Source: Agelaius tricolor
Taxonomy: Eukaryota > Chordata > Aves > Passeriformes > Icteridae
Length of the DNA stretch: 64,000 nt
Assembly (NCBI GenBank): GCA_023055355.1
Contig: JALJCS010000004.1
Span: 20,899,744 to 20,963,743 of the forward strand
Direction: 5' to 3'
The stretch's first letter is position 1. Every line of letters starts with the position of its first letter. Below the pieces are notes generated by a model. That model did not search any database, had not been told where the DNA came from, and saw only the letters and a list, made by a program, of their open reading frames with translations. A program made the position numbers and the translations under genes. Below, piece by piece: positions 40,601 through 53,324 of this stretch.

Positions 40601-43600
40601 CAAGACTAAATTGGCTGTTCACAAAATATAAGAAAAGCAGAATTGTTCTCACAAGGAACCTAGGCAGGTTTCTGGGAAGGAGCCCCAGCTCATGGTTCAT
40701 GTTTGGCAGGAGTGATACAAAAAGCTGGGTAGAGGAGCTGGGGTGTAGATTTCCCATTAGTTAATAGGGCTATTAGCTTGAGGGCCTCTGCAGTATTTTT
40801 CTGACATGCACCCAGATCTGCATGTAAATCTGCCCTGGTGGAAGACATGTCAGGGCCTCCTCTCTCCTAGTTAGATGGTGATGACAAAAGGATTTAAAAC
40901 CATCTATCACTGCTTGCAGAAAGCAGAACTTCCACAGAAAGGGTGTGCTCATCTGCAATTACAATGGCCAGCTGTAATTCATTGCTGCATGTAGTTAAAA
41001 TGTCAGCTGAGACTTGGCATGTCAAGTTCAGGGGTGTTTCAAATGGGACAACCAGGTGCACCTGGCAGTGATGCTGCAAGCCAGAATGGAAAGTGAGTGG
41101 TGTTCAGCTGTGTGGGTTGTGACAGGACACAACCACAGGCCTGAAACAGTGAGGGAGCTCAGTAAGGCAATGAGGGTCTGGAGCTAGAGCTATGGAGGCA
41201 TGGAGACTGGGCACGAGGATTTAGGAAAGTTGGTAATCTAGTGGAGTGAGGGCTGGGACAGGATTGAGATAAAACAGAGGGCAATGGAAGAAGACTCAGG
41301 AAAACTCAGCAAAAAATTAACTCATGGATGTGCGAAAAGCCCTTCTCAGGGAGCCTTCCTTCCCACAACTGCTCATCCCACTGGCCACTCCAACTCCAGA
41401 AGACTGGGGAATTGCAGCTTCTGCTGCTGAAATTCCTTTGCTGGCAAACCTGCTGGAGTGAGGGTGAGCAGTGTGAAGCCAGGGGGAAACTCACAGCTGT
41501 GAGAGGGAGGGCATGCTTGCTTCAAACACCAAATTCCCCACATCTTCTTGTCCCATCATTTCTCTTCTCTCTGCTAGATTCATCTTACTTCAGCATGGAC
41601 TCCACACAGGGAGAAAAATCTGCAACTGCCATCATTACTTAATTGGAAAAACTGGCAGTGGTTTCCAAGCACTTAGAGACATAAGCTTTTTACCTAGAAA
41701 AAGCTTTTCAGTTTCATTACTGAGTGCCATATTATAACTGCTCCAAAATTCTGCAACGGTGAGCATCTGAGTTCTCAACACCCAAAGTACAATTCAAGTT
41801 CTGAAGCAGAAGGTGCAGCTAATTCTGAATTAGTCTTAAATAACATAGAAGAGCTATTTCACCTAGATAAGGACTCAGGTCTCAACAAGCAGCAGCTGTT
41901 ACATTTACGTTTGACTCCCAGGAAAGGAATTGGAAAGAAGCAATATTTGATAAAGGGGAGACTTCACTAAAACTCAAGGCTAGTTACAAAAGACTGATAA
42001 CTTACAGGGAGTAAAACACTGAAAAGTAGTTTAGATGTGAAAGATGACTACTGAGACTCAGAAAATGTATGTACAACCAGGAAAGGAAACCAGACAGGAA
42101 AAGGTCTTCCCGTGTAATGAAAGCAGTAGGGCTCTTTGAAGAAAAGAGAAAGTCTTCATGATTTAGAAATTTGACACAGATCAAGTCAACAAACAAGAAT
42201 ATAAATTAGAGGAGGAACTATGAAAGAAAATTGTTAAACTGGATTTTCCATGGCAAATAGCATAAAGCCTTAAAGGAAACACTAGCAGATCAATTAGGTG
42301 TACCAGACTCAGCAAACCCATGAAAGAAATGAGCGATGTCTGATACCTATTGATGAGATGTGCAACTTCTTGCAATAATCTTTACTGCTTCAATAACGTC
42401 AATAAAATATCTGCTAAGCTGGAGGTGTCAGAATAAAAAATTGCATGAAATTTGTCATCTGAACAGTTCTAGATGACAGAGGTTTATGACAACAATCAGG
42501 AATAAAAGTAACGAAAAAGGTAAGACAGGTAACAAAAACAGCAGTTACAGTCCAGGAGGTTGAAGACTATATAATGTATCTATATAATATAATTTAGGCC
42601 ATAAATAATAAAATATGCTTATCCTAGCTATAACCACTTGCATTATATCACTGCTAGCACAGCTAGAAATAGTTTGCTTCTTTTTGTATGCATTTGGAAG
42701 TCTGAGTCTAGATTCCTTCTCAATGTAAGAATGATCCTGATTTATGAGAATGATGTGATGACTTTACAGAGGTAAGAAGAACCTTCCTCAGGTTGAATTT
42801 TCCTAGAGCCCATCATCCTCTTTGGGACACTAATGGAGACCAAACTTTTGAGTTCCCTTTTCTTGCTACTGAAAGGAAATGCATTCTACCTTAAAATTGC
42901 CAGAGAGAGAAAACTTGTAAAAAAGTTTCTTCTATAGATTAGGATTCCATTACTTTTGTATTAAGTTTTTTTTCTCTCCTCTCACCATTCATTTTTTCTT
43001 TAAGTCTTAGTCCTTTATTACTTAAGTGGTGGTTTATTGTTAATTTTTTGATCATATTGTCTCCACTCTCTTACCTTTCTTGCTCTCCCCTGACAGCCTC
43101 TTTCCATAACTAAGAAATGTCTTTCTTTGCAAAGTCTGGTACAGTACTGAATAGACAATTGATGAAATATCCCACTCTTACTGTCTGTCCCTGGACTCTT
43201 GAGGTGCTCTAGCATGACCATCACTTGGGTAGTGATCTGTGGCATCATACTCTACCCTTCCTTGCTCTCTGCTGCACAATGCTTTCCAGAACAACATTCC
43301 AAGCAGAGTTCTCAGACTTCCAATCCCCACATCTCACCCAGATTGTTGGCTTGTTTTCTTCTCAGCTAAACTATTACATGTCCATCTAGCATTGCAATCT
43401 CCCTGCTGACTCCATCTCTCAAGTCTTCCATGAAGCCACATGTGTAGCCTAATTCTGCTGTCAGTAGGGCTCGTTCAAAACAAACCCTCCTGGATTCCTA
43501 AGTGGTTTGGAACCAACTTTTGTTTATGCTACAGCTCAGTGTAAGCCAGAAGCAGTATGCTTTTGTGCAAACAGTAATTCCGTTGTGCAGATACAAGCTG

Positions 43601-44066
43601 TGCTAATGTGCTTATCTGTGTGGGCCTCGCACATCCCGTGGGAAACTCAGCTGGGCAGCAGCCAGCAATGGCAGCAGCAACTGGATGTAGGCAGGGACGC
43701 AGCAGTGGGAGGGGGCTGATATGCTTCTCCCTCTGCCTTTGCTTTCACTGCAACCAGCTAGGGGACCCTAGGCACAATTTAATCCTTCCAGTACACACGA
43801 GGCTTGCTGTCTGTTTCCCTGCAGTCGTGTTTCTGAGGAGTTATCCTTCTCTGGTAACAGGCATTGAAACCCGAGACTTGGTTCTGCAAGCTTTAGGGGA
43901 ATATGTCATCACACCCACATAAAATCCCAAAATGTCAGAAGAACAAAAGGACACAAACAGCAAGAGCATTCTGATGCCTCCATTCCAAGCATGCAGTTCT
44001 CATTCACAGCTTTGGATCTGAAAGCTCCCTGGCAAGCATCCTTTTCACATTTTACACCCACAGATT

Positions 44067-44092
44067 ATGGGTGTGGGTGTGTGTGTGTGTGT
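44067..44092 (+). repeat. (GT)n microsatellite
   Basis: A short GT tract with a pure core of about 8 units at 44077-44092, preceded by GGGTGTGGGT. Confidence 0.9.
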
Positions 44093-44455
44093 TACTGCAA
44101 ATACCCAGTGAGAGCCCATTTTTTTGTATGAGAGAAGCCTTCTGATATTTTGGAAGCTATCATGTGATGTTAGCCAAATGCTAACATTATTCTATTTCGC
44201 CCACATACTGCTGGAAGCCAGAAAATGAGGCAGCTGCCAGCTGCTGCTGTAAGTTTGCCAGGTTGGCACTACAGCACTTGCAGCCTGCCATCAGCTCCAA
44301 CCAGCTCACAGGTAGCAACAGGCACATAATTCACATTTATGTCTCAAGAACAAATTGAGCTCAGCAGTTGTGAGGCTTTCAGCAAAATTCCCATACAGCC
44401 TTTTGTTTATTTGCTGAACAAGAAAAACATTTGTAGAAAGAGCATCAACTTAGGA

Positions 44456-44475
44456 TGAAATGTGTACACATTTCA
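44456..44475. repeat. Perfect 20-bp palindrome without loop
   Basis: TGAAATGTGT (44456-44465) is followed directly by its exact reverse complement ACACATTTCA (44466-44475). It is flanked by the direct repeat GGATGAAA (about 44453-44460 and 44476-44483), so the arrangement is a palindrome between two short direct repeats. Confidence 0.9.
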
Positions 44476-46581
44476 GGATGAAAGACTCTTATTAAAGCTG
44501 AAAAATCACTAAGTGGGATGACCTCCCTTTTTACCAAATAAAATTTATGTTTCACTTCTGCTTTTAGTCGAGCCAAGTGTTTTGGGCTGTCAAGATTACA
44601 TAGGATTTAGTACCCTTGAGACAGCCATATTTCCAAAATGAGCAATTTACTTGGAGCACCTAGAAATTCCAGCTTTTTTTTTTTTTTATTCTTACCAAAA
44701 AAATGTTTGAATAACAAATAAACAAAGCCATTTCCCCACTATTGCTGATGCATGTGGCTTACCTGGTATTTGCATTTCTGACATGATTCTATTGTTGTGC
44801 CTCTTCTGGGCAGGATATTTTCAGAAATTAGACAACAGGAAGCAATCTAGTGAGGTTTCTCCCAAGAGCTCAAAGACTGGAACACAGCTTTTTAATGACT
44901 TTGAAATGAGAATTTCTAGATATCAATCATGCTGACAGTTCTTTCTGCCAGAGAGTTTTAATAGTCCATAAGGTTCCAATTTGTCTTTTTTTTTTTTATC
45001 CTTCTTTAAAAAACAAACTTAGTCATTTTGGAAATAGTTGTGGGTAGTACTGAAAAACACTTCCAAGAGAACATCTTACCTAAGAAAACCAACCAAAAAT
45101 GTGAACAGAAGGAGAAATCATTTCAGTCTTTAGTTCCTAAATAGCATATTTTGGAAAGCAAAAAAGCATAAGCCCCAAACTGCTGTCACTACTGAAAGGG
45201 GTAAGAAACAGCTGAACAGCATATTTTGAGACAGAATTTTCTGCACACTTTTAGAGCCATGGGCCAAGCTCTGAGCAGACACAATCAACCAGAGCCTCTA
45301 TTCCAATAAATCAGCCCAGTTGCAGACAAATCACCAGAACTGTCCCATGACACACAAGAAGAGGTCTGGAGCCTCAGTATTTCATAAACATGTATTTCAA
45401 GTGTTAGATTATTGTGTGCTCTGAAATCTGAAGGACGGGGAGGAGTATTTTGGGGAATGACAGAAGGAAGAAGTGATTGTAAAATAGAATAGCAACATCT
45501 TCCAAATTCTCAGATTCAATTGTCCTTCATTCAGATTAGACTTCCACCTCTTGAGTCTGTCCCATGCAACTGCAGTGAAGGTTAACTGTTGGTGCTCCTT
45601 CCTTAGAAACCTTCTGGAGCCACTTGACTACCTCTGCATGATGAATTACAGAAATAGGCTAGCTGTTCCCTACAGCACTGTCCTGTAGTAACAGCAACAT
45701 AAATCTGCTGACTTTTAAAGAGTCACTTCAGCTTTACACAGCCCTATGGTGGCAGGGAGGGAGAGATTCAATTAGTGGTTTATTTTATTTAAATTCACCC
45801 TTTTCTGTACTGAGACAGTGCTCCAGGATAAAGCATCTTCAAACATCATCAAGTTTTTCTTCATGCATCTCTTCTCTTCATGAAGAGATGCAGAGGACAT
45901 GCAGGTTGGAAGCAGAGGGGAAACAAAAGAAACATCCTCCAAAAGGAAATATCCCCAGACACGTGCACACAGATCTAAACCTGAGGACTGTGTTTCTCTC
46001 CTGCACACTGCAGCCAGCAGCTGAAGGAGCACAGTGGCCTTCCAGATTTGCCCCCAGCAATTTAAAAATCAAGGTGAAACCTAGCAACTTTATTTATTCT
46101 TTTAAGTGCTGAAAGCTTTTTCAATGTCTTCCTTTAGCAAAATCAGTTCTTAAGCCATTTTTACATTTTCATTTAGATATTGATCTATCCTATTCTCAAG
46201 ACCTTGGAAAGATTTCTCTTGGCTTGTCTAAGGGTTAGATCATGCCCTTAAAAATGCATCAGTGAGAAAAAATTCAGGGGAAAAGAAAGCAGAGACAGAC
46301 AGGAAGTAATTTCACATTTTGTTGAGTTTTGAATTTAAGAAAAAAAATTATCTTCAAGAGCAGACAGCTTTCCAGCAGATTCCCTTTTCAAAGAGGGCTT
46401 GGCACAAGCTTGGAGAAGGGAGCACATGGGGATGGCAACCACAATACTGATGCCAAAGGCCCTACATAGGTGGTGCTGCATTTCAAAATCCTTCTCCAGA
46501 TGATAGGACACCAAAGAACGTTCCTGTATTCCTTGTTTGGGCCACTATTGGTAAAAACAGCATATTGTGACTGGACAGTCA

Positions 46582-46848
46582 TTCACAGAGTTATGGAATC
46601 ACAGAACCATCTAGACTGGAAAATACCCTTAAGATAGTTGAGTCCAACTGTAAACCTAACACTGCCAAGTGCCCACTAAACCATATCCCCAAGTAAACCC
46701 ACTAAACCATATCCCCATATCTACACATTTTAAATACCTGCAGGGATGGCGAATCAATCACTTCCCTGTTCCAATGCTCAATCACCCTTTCAGTGAAGAA
46801 ATTTTCCCTAATATCTGACGTAAACCTCTATTGGCACAACTTGAAGCT
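46582..46848 (-). mobile_element. CR1 LINE 3'-end fragment with internal 26-bp duplication
   Basis: The left edge shows ATGGAATCACAGAACCA, close to the reverse complement of the CR1 terminal repeat. The diagnostic antisense 3' blocks follow: GAGTCCAACTGTAAACCTAA, GTGCCCACTAAACCATATCC, TACCTGCAGGGATGGCGA, TTCCAATGCTCAATCACCCT and CAGTGAAGAAATTTTCCCTA. Only about 265 bp of the 3' end remain. Inside it, CCCACTAAACCATATCCCC occurs twice (46672-46690 and 46698-46716), a 26-bp period duplication not expected in the element and probably arisen after insertion. Confidence 0.93.
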
Positions 46849-49800
46849 GTGAATATACATATACATAATTTCAATTCTCAGTGACAACTAAAAACTGTTA
46901 ATGATAAAGGGCTGGAAGATGGTGTTCACCTGTCTACACTATTCCTACACCACTCATGCTTAGTAGGGCACATTCTCCAGTGATAACAAATCAACAGGTG
47001 TCTGAGGAGGACTTGATTTCTTTTCCACTACAAGCAAAACATATGACTTTGTGTACCTTTAATCCCACACCTCAGAGCAAGGGATACTCTGGAGCAAGTT
47101 AGCTGCTTGAGCTTCCCATTTTCTGGACAGTGGTGTAAAGGCAGCATGAGCTTTTAGATGGATGTGAATACCACATGCAGCCTTGACAAAAGAAACATGA
47201 CAAGCAGTCATATGGACACCAGACTCAGAGAAGCTATAGTAATTCACAGTTTACAAAACTATTTCCATTCACAGGATGAACAAAAGGCCTGAGTGTCTTT
47301 GTGTGATTTACTGGTTAAATAATACCTGTTAAGTACCTGTTTGCTAGAATTAGTAGCCAATGTGATCCTCAAAAACCAGAAGTGCCCTAGTTCTAAAAAT
47401 CTGAAAAGTAGCCATATTTATACTATTTTTAGCACAAGAAATGCCATTGTGTCTAAATCCACTTAACTACCTAAGTAATATTCTTGAACTTGAAAATCTA
47501 ATTCATTTTACACTTAAATAGGTAGATGGAGTGAAAAATTCAGACATAGAAGCAGACACGGCATTTGTAGCTAATTAAGGAAAACTGGATTGAGCCCAGA
47601 TGTGGATTATGCAAAGTGATTACTGGTGTTCTTTAGAAGCTGATAATTTTGAAAGTATTTCCTTGTGTTTGTTCACTTTTTCCAGTAAACCAAGATAAAA
47701 AAGATTCTGAAGGGAGGAAAATAGGTTTCTACAAAGTAAAACTGTCAGTGGCAATTATTTCCATCATTTCAAATTGACATGTATGGTAGTTAACGATTGG
47801 GTCACAGCCATTCTTTCAATCAAAACTTGTTGTTTAGCTGTAATCCAAAGTAAGAACTGCATATAGCTTTCAAGAAGGGAGTGACATTAAATGTGGAAGT
47901 CCACACAATAATTACCACTGGAAATGTCTGTGAAATAGTAATATTTTTTTTGTGTTGGGAAAAAACAAGCAAGATAATAAGCACTAATTGTTAATGCTTA
48001 GACTGTACTATGTTTAATTCCAAAAGGTGCTGAAATGAGTGAAGATGTTTGTCAAATAAGAAGCTAGCCAACCTGAGGAAAAGAGACAGAAACAGAATTC
48101 CTAAAAGAAAGAGTGCCAGTGCTGTGCCAGGACCTTTGATACAGCATTAAGAAATACAAAAAATGTGTTGCACAAATAAGCAGCAAAATACTTGTAAATC
48201 TCCTTTTGAAAGAGAATTTATTATAATATTTTCTCATGGCTTATCAAATTTCCATAAGAATATTGGGGTGGAAACTGCAAAAAAAAAAAAAATTAATAAT
48301 TTGGAAATCAATTTATGCTGATTTTTCCCATGTGCTTCATTTTACAAAGCTGTGAAGCAGTTTGGCAGCATCCATAGTAGCTTCTGCTTTCTTTCTTTTT
48401 CTCTCTGTTTTTAAGGTCTACTGATCTTATTGTTAAATACTAGCAATTTGGCATAAATGAGCCTTAGAATTGAGTAAGAAAGTTTCCAAAGATAAAAACT
48501 GCCATTCTGCAATGCAATCATTACAAATTAACATGATTTTTAAAACCTTCTGGGTTTTTGCAATCATTGGTTGAATTACTCTATTTGTTGTAGTTATGTT
48601 GACAAATATTGCAGCATAAGTATGAAATATATTTTGATTACAAAATAGATGGAATTTTCCATTTCCATTCTGCCATGGTGAACTAAATTGGACTCTCTTA
48701 TATTTTCTGCTTCTGTTCCTAAAGACATGTAAGATGATTATTGTCCTATAAACAGAAGGAGTTTTAATGCTGCTCAATTTTCTCAGGCTACTGTCACTAG
48801 TAGCAGAAAATAATTTGCAATTCTCATTCCCACCAGTCATCTCCATCCTGTTAAAGCCCCAGGACACCCATGCAGCACTTTGCTCACATTGTATCTGAGA
48901 CCCTGATAAAGGATGGCATAACCAGATGTGTACCTGGTACATGCCATGTATAGAACCAACCCCATGGGCCTGGGCAGCGTGAAGAAAAGCAAGACAAGGG
49001 AGCAGACTTCCATGAGCCAGTAGATGCTCCTTCACTTCCCACTGCAGTGGGAAAAGCAGCCTCTGAGTTTGCAGCCAACAGGTTAGAAGCAGATGCAGAC
49101 AGTCTGTGAGTGCAGTGCAGCAAAAACTCAGTAGTAGTCTCAATATCCCAAAGCTCAACTGCTGTCTGATTCTGGGGGGAACTACAGAAAAAGATGGTTT
49201 TAAAGAAAACAAGTCTGTTTGGGGAGTGTTTCCCACAAGTTCTTTCTGAACAAGAGAAGAGCATCATGACAAAAACCACAAAGGCACTTGTTTGCCCCTT
49301 AGGGAAGTGATGAAAACCCAGTCATCTGGGGGATTTTCAGCTAGTTCTGGAGAAGATGAATGTAAGGGCAACTAGGTCTTGGGGAAGCAAGTTGGTGGAT
49401 GACAGTGCCTACTTCCTTTAGTATTCTTATTAAGAGGAACAACCACAGGCATGAATTATGAAAAATTGCACACTGTGGACATTTGTTAAGATTCAGAGCA
49501 GAACTATAGTGCATTAAAAGACTTGTTAGGGAAAGGGACTTTATCATGTTATATAAAGCCAAAACACAGACGTCTGGGGAAAAAAAAAGAAGTAGTGACA
49601 GGGTAATAAATAATTATCTCACACGGATTGACCTGTGCTTAATCAAAGTGAGTGTGGATGGAAGAACTGGAGCTTTAACGAGCCATATTTCATTTGTGAG
49701 CATAACTATTGTCCTCACAGTGCTGGATTCACAGAACTGCACATATAAGTTACCATTAGGGAAAACAGGAAAACTATACACTGTACTCATTAGTCTGATA

Positions 49801-52800
49801 GAGCTCTTTCCTAATTCACAGACATATGCTGTTTTTCCATGTACTCATAAACCATCTGCTCTGTTCTTTGCTTACATTTTGGCCTCAGCACAAAACAGCT
49901 TTTATTTTCACAGTTAAATACTCCCATATAGAGCAATATATGTGGGAGAATGGTAGCTGTCGATATCTGTTTATGAGATCAAGAAATAAACTTGTCTGTA
50001 TAGATAATATTGCATTTTAATCATATTATTAAATCATTGACTATAACTTTCCTAGCCTTTTCACTTCTCGCAGGGACAGAAATTTTAACAGTGATAGCAG
50101 GAGAGAAAGCTAAAGGTAAGGTTTTAACATTACTTAACATGATTTAAAAGTCTTACAGTTTCAATAATTTACAGTAGTATTAGTATCAGATAAAGAATTT
50201 CTAGGAATGCACAAGAAAAAATTCTGCCCTAATATCTATCCTTGCAATATCAGACTTTAGCTCATAACTTTTACCTTGATAATATCTTAGACTGAGGCTG
50301 CAGCATCAACTATTGACTCATTTCTATACAGAGCTCTTTTAAAAGTGCACAGTTTCATCATAGGTGCCAAGTACTTCTTCACAGTCTTTCATTTGCTTAG
50401 TCAGAGAGATTTCTGTAAGTAAAATAAAGATGTGTTTTTGATGTGGATGCAGTGATATCCACATAAATCCTACAAAATGCAGTGTAGTGATGAACACAGT
50501 CTCAAAGTATTCAGGGTCCCCTAATCTTTATTCTGGGAGTACATGAGAAGGCAGAGCAAAGGGTCCTTTGAGGGGTGTGCAGGATATATCCAGGATCTCC
50601 TGCCCTGGATGTGAGCCACATGACTTTCTCTCAACCATTCTTGACTACAGTTCATTACCTCAGGAGACCCACCTATACTGTGTTTGTTTCCTCAGCCCCA
50701 AAGCCCCTGACAGTGCCCTTGCCCCCCTCCCCCAGCTGAGACCTGACATCCCCTCCACTTATGTCCCATCCACAGCAAGTCCCCCTTGAAGCATCAGTGA
50801 GATCAGGCCTCAAGACTTCTCCTGAGAACATGCCAAATGCCAAATTTCGATGGTTTCAACTCAAAACCAGGAATCTGACCAGATTTTCTTGAAAACGGGC
50901 CCAGTTTCATTTAAAACGTGTTACAGACTTCAACAAACAGAGTCTGGGTTTTGACTTTCTTGTGAAACTTGAAACCACATGTGTTCTGCATGGTTTAGGT
51001 TTTTGTTGTGAATATCTTACACAGCTCTATGGGAATAGCCTTTTCTTGTGGGCTTTTAGCATTTCCTATCCCAGCCAGAACCATAAAAAGCAAAGCCTGG
51101 AAAATATGAAAACTTCAATTATGTGGAAAAAAAGGGGACTTAACTTTTTAAACCTCAGACAGTGTTTGTGTTTGTTTAGAGTGGAGAGTGAAGTTTTGAA
51201 TTAATTCATGTTTTATTTTAGCTGTTAGCCTTAATTAGGTACATTCAGGAGAAATCACTTCCCCTCTAATATAAAATCATGGAGCCTGTGACACATGGAA
51301 ATTATAAACACTTTGAGTGACTTGGGAGATGGGTGTTGGTTTTGCAGCAGCCAAAGAGCAAATATTTACAGTACATTATGCTTTGCTTCACTTCTAAGTT
51401 ATTATCTTCCCCTTTGGAATAATCAATTTGCCAAAGACAGTTTTCTACTAATGTTAGTGCCCTCTTCATCCATTTTGTTGCAGACAATTATTTTTCCCAC
51501 ATTTATATATTGAAATTTCTTGCCCTAGTTCTCTGCAGAGTCAAATGAAAACTGAGGAAATTCTTAATTTGTCATCTCTTTTGTCCCTGAATCACACCAT
51601 GGCTTCTGATAAACTGTTCCACTTCTGTGAGTCTGTCTTTCTTTTTTCACAATAAAAACACAAATACTTAATTTCTCAACAGAGATAATAATTAATTCAT
51701 CTCCATAATAGGATCTTAAAATAAAAATTTATATGTAATGTTAAGTAGTGGTATCATAATTACTTATTCCAAAAGCCCAAAGAAGCTGTTACTTCACAGA
51801 TTAAAAATATTCCCATCTTTGGTCTCACAGTGCTCACTTATGGGAAGTTATATACAAGAAAAGTAATTCTATGACATAAAGGAGATGAAATAATTACATA
51901 TGCCATTTTTATTCCCCTGATATAACTTCTGCAGAGCATGATGTGCTATTATGTGCTTTGCAATAAAAGTGCAGCAACCTGGCTTTGCGCTTACAATAGC
52001 TAAAACCATCTGCGTACGTGTAAAACCTTTGCTGGCAGGTTTCCATGTGCGGTTCATGCATTCCTTCGCCTATGCAATTTGAAGCTGTCAAAAACTAATT
52101 AAATAATTATGTGGTTGTTACTGCAGCTGTGTGTATTCTTCATTACGTTATAAGGCTGTGGTTTGAGGCACTCTCCTGCTCTAGGTTTCAAAATATTAGT
52201 AATGGAAGGTGTGTTGTCACTGCATGTTCAGCTGCTGCCAGAAAAAGCAGAGAGGGAAGGGAACAGCCTTTCATGTCAGTCTATCATTACACTTCATGCT
52301 GTATGTTCCCTTCATACAGCACAGAGGTGAAAATACAAATTGACTTCTTGCAGCCCCTTCTTGTTGGTCAGAATTTGGCATGGTCTGTCCTGAGTAGAAG
52401 ATGGAGAAAAGCCATTGCAGTACTTCCACAGTGGGTGGGTGCATATCTGTAGCCTGTATGTTGTTCTGTAGTGCCCCTCAGCCTAGCAAGGTGATCTGGA
52501 GGCTGACAGCAGAAGGAGAAGAGAGAGGTTGTGGAGAAGATCACTTCATCACCTCCTTGGCCAAGAAGGACATTGCTGTCAGTCATGCTCTTGACTCACT
52601 CCCTGACACCAAGGAAAACATTCCATTGGCCCAACTGCCCTAACAGTAAATCATGGATAACTTTGTATTACCTCCTCCAAGAACACATCAGCAGAGCTTG
52701 GTAATGACAGTGATTCAGCTTGATCTAAGACTGAGGGTGCTACCCAGATGCAACATGGTATAACAATATTCTGTCATTGTCAATGATGCTAGATTACCAC

Positions 52801-53236
52801 ATCATCACTCAATAACACTAAATTTTTAGTTGAAGAATAAAGAGCTGTCACTGCAATAAAATAATCACCAGTCATTCCCTCACCCTTCTGTTGGAAATTA
52901 TTCTTGTACACAGAAAAACAGATCTACTATTTACATTGAAAAGAATAGGGTATATGAGTACTGAGAGCCAGCCCTGCCTCATGTCTCCTGCCCACAGGAG
53001 AAAGAGAAGGGTAGCAGTCCCAGTGAAGAAGGGATCAAATCTCTTCACAGAGGAAGACATTTCTCAAGACTACTTGATGAGTCCACTGAGGCAGGTAAAT
53101 CCAGCTAACACTGCTCTTTCCAGACCAAACCAGCCCATATCAAAGATGTTTTCCACTGCTACAAAAGATATGCCCTGTTTGCACATGCACTGTATAATTT
53201 ACATTTGTCTTTTGGAGGAACAGTGGGTAACAGTGG
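46849..53236. other. Non-coding DNA; longest open stretch in the window and a possible conserved element
   Basis: About 6.4 kb without a supported gene. The longest open stretch in the window lies on the minus strand at 49236-48433 (267 codons), but its first codon is GTG. The first ATG is at 48942, leaving 169 codons, and no domain is recognisable. Another ATG-started stretch of 123 codons lies at 49546-49917. Near 51.9-52.1 kb there is a CpG-containing segment with homeobox-type TAAT sites, discussed as a possible regulatory element. Confidence 0.5.
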
Positions 53237-53266
53237 TTTTACTGCTGCAAAGCTGCAGCAGTAAAA
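53237..53266. repeat. Perfect 12-bp inverted repeat with 6-nt loop
   Basis: TTTTACTGCTGC (53237-53248) and GCAGCAGTAAAA (53255-53266) are exact reverse complements around the loop AAAGCT. Its right arm shares four A bases with the next, larger hairpin, so the two form one compound palindromic module. Confidence 0.93.
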
Positions 53267-53324
53267 TATGATAAATTGGAGACATTCTGCAGCAAAGCAG
53301 AATGCCTCAAATTTATCATATTTT
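53263..53324. ncRNA. 62-nt pre-miRNA-like hairpin (candidate, or palindromic repeat)
   Basis: The two halves pair almost perfectly: AAAATATGATAAATT (53263-53277) with AATTTATCATATTTT (53310-53324), then one mismatch, three pairs and one mismatch, then CATTCTGC (53283-53290) with GCAGAATG (53297-53304) around the loop AGCAAA. This gives a 28-position stem with two mismatches and a 6-nt loop, within the size range of a short microRNA precursor. It does not match a microRNA I recognise. The alternative readings are a palindromic MITE-like element or a template-switch mutation. The module lies at the end of an unassigned open stretch and is not inside a recognised repeat. Confidence 0.35.

Larger units (their letters stand above)
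37620..46581. other. Long non-coding stretch with minor repeats
   Basis: About 9 kb without a recognised gene. The segment 39.2-41.6 kb is less AT-rich and carries several roughly 60-105-codon open stretches on both strands, with no family motif. It may hide old LTR-derived sequence. Homopolymer T runs occur at 44674-44688 and about 44985-44997. Small palindromes at 44.2, 44.5 and 45.9 kb are described elsewhere. Confidence 0.5.

Noticed and set aside
52891..53271. 126-codon open stretch ending in the palindromic module
   Set aside because: It begins with TTG, has no family resemblance, and its end is formed by the hairpin sequence.
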